Assembly (NCBI RefSeq): GCF_014635545.1
Contig: NZ_BMDA01000005.1
Span: 1 to 64,000 of the forward strand
Reading direction: 5' to 3'
DNA: 64,000 nucleotides
Source: Acinetobacter courvalinii
Lineage (GTDB): Bacteria; Pseudomonadota; Gammaproteobacteria; Pseudomonadales; Moraxellaceae
Shown: positions 58,403 through 64,000 of the stretch, piece by piece
Position numbering within the stretch: the stretch's first letter is position 1
Layout of the letters: each line of letters opens with the position of its first letter
Position numbers and translations under genes: made by a program
Notes under the pieces: generated by a model
Seen by the model: the letters and a program-made list of their open reading frames with translations, nothing else
What the model was told of the DNA's origin: nothing
Database searches by the model: none

Positions 58403-60115
58403 TTATTCACTTGTTACGCGGTTAATTTCTTGCAAAGAGGTAATTCCTTGCATCACTTTTTTTAAACCTGAACGGCGTAAATTATTAAAACCTGCTTGTT
58501 CGGATGCCGCTGCAATCTGTAAGGCATTGCCGTCTTCCATAATAATTCTGGAAATTTCTGGCGTAACTTTCATGACTTCATAGACGCCGACACGGCCTTT
58601 ATAACCTTCACGACATTCGGCACAGCCCACCGGTTGAAAAATCCTGAAATCGGGATCGGCCATATCCTGTTCAGTAAAGCCAAGCTCTAACAGGCTCTGT
58701 TTTGGAATATCAATCGGTGCCTTACATTGCGAGCATAAGCGACGTGCCAGACGTTGTGCAATCACCAGATTGACCGAAGTGGCAATGTTGAAGGACGGCA
58801 CGCCCATATTGCGCAAACGGGTCAAGGTTTCAGGGGCACTGTTGGTATGCAGTGTCGACATCACCATATGACCGGTTTGTGCGGCTTTAATGGCAATTTC
58901 TGCGGTTTCCAGATCCCGGATCTCACCGACCATGATGATGTCTGGATCCTGACGTAAGAATGCTTTCAATGCAGCAGAGAAGGTCAGTCCGGTTTTAGGA
59001 TTGACGTTGACCTGATTAATGCCTTCCAGATTGATTTCGACCGGATCTTCGGCAGTAGAAATGTTGGTGTCTTCAGTATTGAGGATATTCAAACCGGTAT
59101 ACAAAGACACGGTTTTACCAGAACCGGTTGGGCCGGTAATCAGTAGCATGCCTTGAGGCTTATCCAGCGCTTCCATAAATAAGGCTTTTTGCTCGTCCTC
59201 GTAACCCAGCGCTTCAATCCCGAGCATGGCACTGGATGGATCAAGAATACGTAGCACCAGCTTCTCGCCAAACAGTGTAGGTAGTGAGTTGACACGGAAG
59301 TCGATGGCTTTGGTTTTGGATAGCTTTAATTTAATACGGCCATCTTGAGGCATCCGTTTTTCTGAAATGTCCATTTGCGACATGACCTTTAAACGGGAGG
59401 CGAGACGGGTTGCCATTTGTAAGGGCGGCGTGGCAATTTGACGCAGTACTCCATCTACACGGTAACGCACCCGATACATCTTTTCATAAGGCTCAAAATG
59501 TAAATCAGATGCACCCATACGAATCGCATCAATGAGGAGCTTGTTGATATATTTAACAATTGGGGATTCGTCGCCTTGTGGTGCATCCTCTTCTTCTTGG
59601 TTTGGATCTTGGTTTACATCGATATCTAAATCAAAATCTTCACTCTCTCCAAAGTCGAAACTGCCTGAATCGCCAAATTGCTGTTCAATCAGTTTTTCGA
59701 GTTTGGTGTGCTCAACAATAATCGGTTCGATATTGAGCTTGGTGTTAAAGCGAATGGCATCCAGCGCTTCAATATTGGTTGGATTGCTGGTCGCAACGTA
59801 TAAAATCTGACCCCGCTGCAGCAGGGGCGCGACTCTGTGTTTCTGAATCAGTTTGTTGTCGGCCAGATCACGCGGTAACAGGGCGGTATCGTATACGGCC
59901 AGATCAAATAACGGCTCACCAAATTCGGCTGCAATGGTTTCAGCAATGGTGAGTGGTGATAAACGATGATGTTCAATCAAATGTGCGACGATATCTTGTC
60001 GTGCTTTTTTAGCTGTATCAATCGCTGTTTGCATGGTTGTTGCAGACAGATGACTGTCTTCAACTAACCGTCGAATAAACCCCGAAAACTTTGGAGACGT
60101 ATGTAATCCTGACAT
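58403..60115 (-). CDS. pilB: Type IV pilus assembly ATPase PilB
   Basis: PilB is the hexameric extension motor of type IV pili. The 570-residue protein has the N-terminal MshEN-type domain (about 30-145). An acidic linker with DLDIDVNQDPNQEEEDAPQ follows, then Walker A GPTGSGKTVSL, an Asp box, Walker B MVGEIRDLETAEIA, a His box STLHTN, and a zinc-binding Cys set CSQCKAP and CAECREGY near the C-terminus. It heads the pilBCD-coaE operon. pilA is not in this window. Confidence 0.97.
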   Translation of the reverse strand: MSGLHTSPKFSGFIRRLVEDSHLSATTMQTAIDTAKKARQDIVAHLIEHHRLSPLTIAETIAAEFGEPLFDLAVYDTALLPRDLADNKLIQKHRVAPLLQRGQILYVATSNPTNIEALDAIRFNTKLNIEPIIVEHTKLEKLIEQQFGDSGSFDFGESEDFDLDIDVNQDPNQEEEDAPQGDESPIVKYINKLLIDAIRMGASDLHFEPYEKMYRVRYRVDGVLRQIATPPLQMATRLASRLKVMSQMDISEKRMPQDGRIKLKLSKTKAIDFRVNSLPTLFGEKLVLRILDPSSAMLGIEALGYEDEQKALFMEALDKPQGMLLITGPTGSGKTVSLYTGLNILNTEDTNISTAEDPVEINLEGINQVNVNPKTGLTFSAALKAFLRQDPDIIMVGEIRDLETAEIAIKAAQTGHMVMSTLHTNSAPETLTRLRNMGVPSFNIATSVNLVIAQRLARRLCSQCKAPIDIPKQSLLELGFTEQDMADPDFRIFQPVGCAECREGYKGRVGVYEVMKVTPEISRIIMEDGNALQIAAASEQAGFNNLRRSGLKKVMQGITSLQEINRVTSE

Positions 60116-60486
60116 CTGTCCGCCTTATGACAATAAATGTTTATAATATGTATCCTAAAAATTATACTTTTGTTAGGCAAAAATGCCACTAGCTAAAGTG
60201 TCGTTTTTGCCTTGGTTCATCGTTAAACTTTGAACTGATCGAGTTTTTTTACAAATTAATTTTATCTAATACGTTCATTTCTAAACTGATCCGATACTTT
60301 TGCCCGCCACCAGCCTGTTGTTTTTAAATAAATATAACAAGCGACTAGCGCGTAAACTGTAACCAGGCTGAGATGAAGATAAATTTTAAATTGATTTAGA
60401 TCTAAACAATAGAAAAAAACTGAATTTTATAAAAATCCGTGTAAAATATGCAGCATTTTTGAAAATTAACAGTAGGCGGGCGAAGG
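60116..60486. other. Divergent spacer between pilB and tpiA
   Basis: The region is AT-rich, has no ORF, and holds the promoters of both sides. TAAAAT (60442-60447) is a candidate -10 for tpiA with no clear -35. GAAGG lies before the tpiA ATG. Confidence 0.45.
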
Positions 60487-61278
60487 ATGTCGAATTCAAC
60501 CATTACCCCTTGGGTTGTTGGCAATTGGAAGATGAATCCAATGCATGCGAATGCTTTCCAACTAATAGAAGAATTTAAGCAGTTATTACAGCAGGACAAT
60601 ATTGCTGCTGAGCAATGCCATATTGGTGTCGCACCAACCAGCATTGTCCTGACTGGGGTTCAGGCTCAGTTAAAAGATGCAGCCAGAGCCGTATATACCG
60701 TGGCTCAGGATCTTTCGCGTGTAGCTGGCACGGGTGCCTACACAGGTGAAGTCAGTGCGGAACTGTTAAAAGACAGTCAGATTGAATATGTATTGATTGG
60801 ACATTCTGAGCGCCGTGAGTTATTCGGTGACAATGTCGAAATATTAAAAGCAAAGCTGCAAAATGCCTTAAGCGCTGGTTTAACTGTGATTTATTGCGTC
60901 GGTGAAAGCTTGGAGCAACGCGAGCAGGGTGCAGCAGAGCAGGTGGTATTACAACAGATTTGTGACATTGCAGCGGTGGTAAAAGCTGAACAATGGCAAA
61001 ATATTGTGGTAGCGTATGAACCGATCTGGGCTATCGGGACGGGTAAAACCGCGTCACCCGCAGATGCCCAGGCGATGCATGCAAAAATCCGTGAAGGCTT
61101 AAAGCAGATTACGGCATTTGGCGCCACGACTGCGATCTTGTACGGTGGTAGCGTGAAAGCTGAAAATGCGGTTGAATTGGCGGCATGTCCAGATATTAAT
61201 GGTGCTTTGGTAGGCGGTGCGTCTTTAAATGCACAATCTTTTTACCAAATCGCAAAAGCATTTGCGCAAAGCAAATAA
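60487..61278 (+). CDS. tpiA: Triosephosphate isomerase
   Basis: TpiA interconverts dihydroxyacetone phosphate and glyceraldehyde 3-phosphate. The 263-residue TIM barrel has VVGNWKMNP (Asn and Lys of the active site), IGHSERRE (catalytic His), [13 protein letters not shown] (catalytic Glu) and [10 protein letters not shown], the phosphate-binding loop. Length is slightly above E. coli (255). secG follows 12 bases later. Confidence 0.98.
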   Translation: MSNSTITPWVVGNWKMNPMHANAFQLIEEFKQLLQQDNIAAEQCHIGVAPTSIVLTGVQAQLKDAARAVYTVAQDLSRVAGTGAYTGEVSAELLKDSQIEYVLIGHSERRELFGDNVEILKAKLQNALSAGLTVIYCVGESLEQREQGAAEQVVLQQICDIAAVVKAEQWQNIVVAYEPIWAIGTGKTASPADAQAMHAKIREGLKQITAFGATTAILYGGSVKAENAVELAACPDINGALVGGASLNAQSFYQIAKAFAQSK

Positions 61279-61290
61279 CGAGGAAGAGAG

Positions 61291-61620
61291 ATGTATAGTT
61301 TTATACTCGTTGTCCACATCATTCTGGCAATTTTGATTATTGCTTTGGTGCTGGTACAACAAGGTAAAGGTGCAGAAGCAGGCGCATCATTTGGTGGTGG
61401 CGGTGCTGCAACCGTATTTGGTGCTTCAGGCGCAGGCAACTTTTTAACTCGTCTGACCGCGATTTTTACTGCACTGTTTTTTGTCACCAGTTTGACACTC
61501 GCTGTGTTTGCCAAGAAACAAACCACAGATGCCTATAGTTTGAAATCTGTTCAAACGACGACATCTGCGCCGGCAACATCGCCTGAAACTTCATCAAATG
61601 CACCTAAAACGGCTGAATAA
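61291..61620 (+). CDS. secG: Preprotein translocase subunit SecG
   Basis: SecG is the third subunit of the SecYEG channel. The 109-residue protein has two TM helices (about 2-21 and 51-70), the conserved VLVQQGKGAEAGASFGGG loop and a hydrophilic Thr/Ser/Ala-rich tail. It is co-transcribed with tpiA and followed by tRNA genes, as in many gammaproteobacteria. Confidence 0.95.
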   Translation: MYSFILVVHIILAILIIALVLVQQGKGAEAGASFGGGGAATVFGASGAGNFLTRLTAIFTALFFVTSLTLAVFAKKQTTDAYSLKSVQTTTSAPATSPETSSNAPKTAE

Positions 61621-61676
61621 GTCGATTTAGGACTTTCCTTTTTGTATTGAAAGGAATAGAATGCGTCCCACAAACT

Positions 61677-61761
61677 GCGGTGGTGGTGGAATTGGTAGAC
61701 ACGCTACCTTGAGGTGGTAGTGCTTTCGGGCGTGGGGGTTCAAGTCCCCCCTTCCGCACCA
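61677..61761 (+). tRNA. tRNA-Leu (anticodon GAG)
   Basis: This is an 85-base class II tRNA with encoded CCA. The acceptor GCGGTGG faces CTTCCGC. The anticodon stem CTACC/GGTAG encloses TTGAGGT, giving anticodon GAG. The long variable arm is TGCTTTCGGGCG. The T-stem is GGGGG/CCCCC around TTCAAGT. One acceptor position (fifth pair) reads U opposite U, a mismatch to check. Confidence 0.95.
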
Positions 61762-61806
61762 AACTTAATAACCAGTTAAGTTCGGTGTATGCAGTGTTTG
61801 TGTTGT

Positions 61807-61883
<77 letters not shown>

Positions 61884-61930
61884 TTTGATTAAGGTGCAAC
61901 TTAATCAGACGGATATGAAGAAAACTTAGA

Positions 61931-61958
61931 TTGACTTTTTTTCATATTTGTATATAAT
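61931..61958 (+). promoter_or_regulatory. Promoter of the second initiator tRNA
   Basis: TTGACT (61931-61936), 16-base spacer, TATAAT (61953-61958). It is a near-consensus sigma-70 promoter, 13 bases before the tRNA 5' end. Confidence 0.85.
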
Positions 61959-61971
61959 TTTTGCACGTTGA

Positions 61972-62048
<77 letters not shown>

Positions 62049-62059
62049 AGTTTCTAAAA

Positions 62060-62087
62060 AGAGGCTCACAATAAGGTGGGCCTTTTT
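62060..62087 (+). terminator. Terminator after the tRNA genes
   Basis: AGGC-T-CAC pairs with GTG-G-GCCT (one wobble), followed by a T-run. Confidence 0.8.
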
Positions 62088-62247
62088 GCACAGTGGGCTA
62101 AGCTTTTCTGTGTAACATAGGGGCGATTTACGCCCTTTTTTATTGGTTGTTTAGCTATCGTGTAGTTGTTCGACATCAATTGGTCAAATAGTCGTGCTTC
62201 ACTATACGGTTAAGATTGATTGGCTCGTATAAGAGCGACGAGAGTAC

Positions 62248-62772
62248 ATGAAATTATCAAATAAATCACAAGCATTGCATGATCTTATTGCGCCAGCTGT
62301 AGCTGCGTGTGGTGTAGATCTGTGGGGGATTGAATTCCTGCCACAAGGTAAGCGTTCTTTACTACGTATTTATATCGATAAAGCGGTAGATGAGAGTGCT
62401 GAACCTGTCCTCAATGAAGATGGTGAAGTTGAACTCGGGCGTGGTATTGGCGTTCAGGATTGTGTTCTGGTAACACAACAAGTGGGTGCAATGCTTGATG
62501 TCCATGATCCAATTTCCGGTGAGTATGCTTTAGAGGTGTCATCACCAGGTTGGGATCGTCCATTTTTCCAACTTAATCAATTACCTGCCTATATCGGGCA
62601 ACAAGTGGCTTTACGATTAATTGCTGCTGTCGAGAACCGTCGCAAATTTCAGGCAAAATTACTGGCTGTAGACTTGGAAAATGAACTAATTCAGGTCGAA
62701 GTTGAAGGTAATCATGTGCTTGAAATTGATAGTAATAATATTGATAAAGCAAATTTAATCTATCAAGACTAA
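62248..62772 (+). CDS. rimP: Ribosome maturation factor RimP
   Basis: RimP is needed for assembly of the 30S subunit. The 174-residue protein has [40 protein letters not shown] and the [12 protein letters not shown] motif of the family, with a C-terminal SH3-like domain. It is slightly longer than E. coli RimP (150) through an acidic insertion ([16 protein letters not shown]). It leads the rimP-nusA operon. Confidence 0.95.
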   Translation: MKLSNKSQALHDLIAPAVAACGVDLWGIEFLPQGKRSLLRIYIDKAVDESAEPVLNEDGEVELGRGIGVQDCVLVTQQVGAMLDVHDPISGEYALEVSSPGWDRPFFQLNQLPAYIGQQVALRLIAAVENRRKFQAKLLAVDLENELIQVEVEGNHVLEIDSNNIDKANLIYQD

Positions 62773-62809
62773 TATTAACTTAATTTTATAAGAAATCGGT
62801 AGGTGACTT

Positions 62810-64000
62810 ATGGGCCGCGAAATTCTTACCGTTGCAGAAACGGTTAGTAATGAAAAAGGTGTTAGTCGTGAAGCGATCTTCCAAGCGTTAGAGCAAGCAC
62901 TTGTTGCGGCAACGAAGAAAAAGTTTTACGAAGGCACACATTCTGAAGAAGCTCAACTCCGTGTTGAGATTGATCGTAAAACTGGTGATTACCGTACCTT
63001 CCGTCAATGGACGGTGGTTGCGGATGAAGATCATGAAATGCCAGCATGCCAAGATGCAATTTCTGATGTAGACCCTGCGAAGTGGTCAATCGGTGATGTG
63101 CGTGAACTTGAAGTTGAATCAATCGAGTTTGGTCGTATTGCTGCGCAAATCGCTAAGCAAGTAATCGTACAGAAGATTCGTGAAGCAGAGCGCGCATTGG
63201 TTGCGGATGCATATGAATCTAAAGTCGGTGAGTTGATTTACGGTGAAGTGAAAAAGCAAACCAAAGATGGCTTTATCATTGATCTGGGTGACAACGCTGA
63301 AGCTTACTTGGCGCGTGAAGAAACCATTCACAAAGAAATTTTACGCCCTAAACAGCGTATCAATGCGATTTTGTACAATGTAAACCGTGAAGGCCGTGGT
63401 GCACAATTATTATTGTCTCGCGCACGCCCTGAAATGCTGATTGCATTGATGAAGAAAGAAATTCCAGAAATTTCTGAAGAAATCATCGAAATTAAAGCAG
63501 CAGCGCGTCAACCGGGTGTTCGTGCTAAAATTGCAGTGAAAACCAATGACCATCGTATTGACCCAGTAGGTGCATGTATTGGTATGCGTGGTACACGTAT
63601 CCAGGCGGTACAGCAAGAGTTGAACGGTGAGCGTATTGATGTGGTGGTGTGGTCTGATGATCCGGCACAATATATCGCCAGTGCGTTAGAGCCAGCTGAT
63701 GTATCAGGTATTGTCCTTGATGAAGATGCACGTAGTGCGGACATCATCTTCGCAACCAATGATCAGTTAGCGCGTGCCATTGGTTCGCAAGGGCAAAATG
63801 TTCGTTTAGCATCGGAATTGACGGGTTATAAACTCGACATGATGTTAGAAGAGGAGTATCGTGCTCGTCAGCAAAATGAAGCACAGCAATATTTAGACAT
63901 GTTTATTACACGTCTTGATATTGAAGAAGACCTGGCAATGGCATTGGTCGAAATGGGCTTCACTTCATTAGAAGAAATTGCTTACGTTCCGGCTGAAACA
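62810..64000 (+). CDS. nusA: Transcription factor NusA, N-terminal part (cut by window edge)
   Basis: NusA modulates pausing, termination and antitermination by RNA polymerase. The frame is open from ATG 62810 (MGREILTVAETVSNEKGVSR) to the window end, 397 codons. The N-terminal polymerase-binding domain, S1 domain (about 135-200), both KH domains (GACIGMRGTRIQAVQQEL near 265; AIGSQGQNVRLASELTG near 325) and the start of the C-terminal repeats are present. It lies 37 bases after rimP. SD GTAGGTGA precedes the ATG. Confidence 0.97.
   Translation, partial: MGREILTVAETVSNEKGVSREAIFQALEQALVAATKKKFYEGTHSEEAQLRVEIDRKTGDYRTFRQWTVVADEDHEMPACQDAISDVDPAKWSIGDVRELEVESIEFGRIAAQIAKQVIVQKIREAERALVADAYESKVGELIYGEVKKQTKDGFIIDLGDNAEAYLAREETIHKEILRPKQRINAILYNVNREGRGAQLLLSRARPEMLIALMKKEIPEISEEIIEIKAAARQPGVRAKIAVKTNDHRIDPVGACIGMRGTRIQAVQQELNGERIDVVVWSDDPAQYIASALEPADVSGIVLDEDARSADIIFATNDQLARAIGSQGQNVRLASELTGYKLDMMLEEEYRARQQNEAQQYLDMFITRLDIEEDLAMALVEMGFTSLEEIAYVPAET

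Overview
The window is a chromosomal segment of a gammaproteobacterium of the family Moraxellaceae, almost certainly Acinetobacter. The grounds are a low G+C content with many AT-rich spacers, the tuf-tRNA(Trp)-secE-nusG-rplKAJL-rpoBC block, a complete fadBA operon, LpxO, an OmpW-type porin, pilBCD joined to coaE, and the secG-tRNA-rimP-nusA block. I saw no insertion sequence, integrase, prophage, CRISPR array or rRNA gene.

Positions 1-12500 hold the core expression machinery: the 3' end of tuf, tRNA-Trp, secE, nusG, the L11, L1, L10 and L7/L12 genes, and rpoB and rpoC. The spacers carry strong hairpins: an L10 leader, an attenuator-like terminator after rplL, a long hairpin before rpoB, and palindromes between rpoB and rpoC. 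Positions 12500-30050 are mostly envelope and housekeeping genes. They include two glycine-zipper lipoproteins, a hot-dog thioesterase, an epoxide-hydrolase-like enzyme, a Na+/H+ antiporter-family protein, an OmpW barrel, an LprI-like protein, htpG with a sigma-32-like promoter, two paralogous outer-membrane-barrel proteins, a 477-residue unknown, a FrnE-like DsbA protein, a coiled-coil protein with an ABC exporter, a lipoprotein and a small exported protein with a TonB-box-like start.

Positions 30120-33053 hold the most unusual gene. It encodes a 977-residue protein with an N-terminal HD phosphohydrolase-like domain and an Hsp90-type (GHKL) ATPase domain, followed by an AT-rich C-terminal half I cannot assign. 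It stands alone between two terminators and is the best candidate here for an undescribed system, possibly a defence or stress sensor.

Positions 33100-46200 carry fadA and fadB, orphan lipoproteins, lpxO, a broken PH-domain gene, uvrC, a TesB-like thioesterase, pgsA, an unknown protein and an IclR regulator. The regulator is divergent from an AaeB/AaeX/AaeA-like exporter operon (46649-50012), with a palindrome between them. Positions 50100-60115 hold ruvX and yqgE (overlapping), recN, a tandem-repeat spacer, ppnP, rlmB, a DMT-family transporter and the pilB-pilC-pilD-coaE operon. Positions 60487-64000 hold tpiA, secG, tRNA-Leu(GAG), two identical initiator tRNAs, rimP and the 5' part of nusA.

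Gene calls rest on reading motifs by eye. No database search was possible, so functions of the unknown proteins and all regulatory sites are inference.
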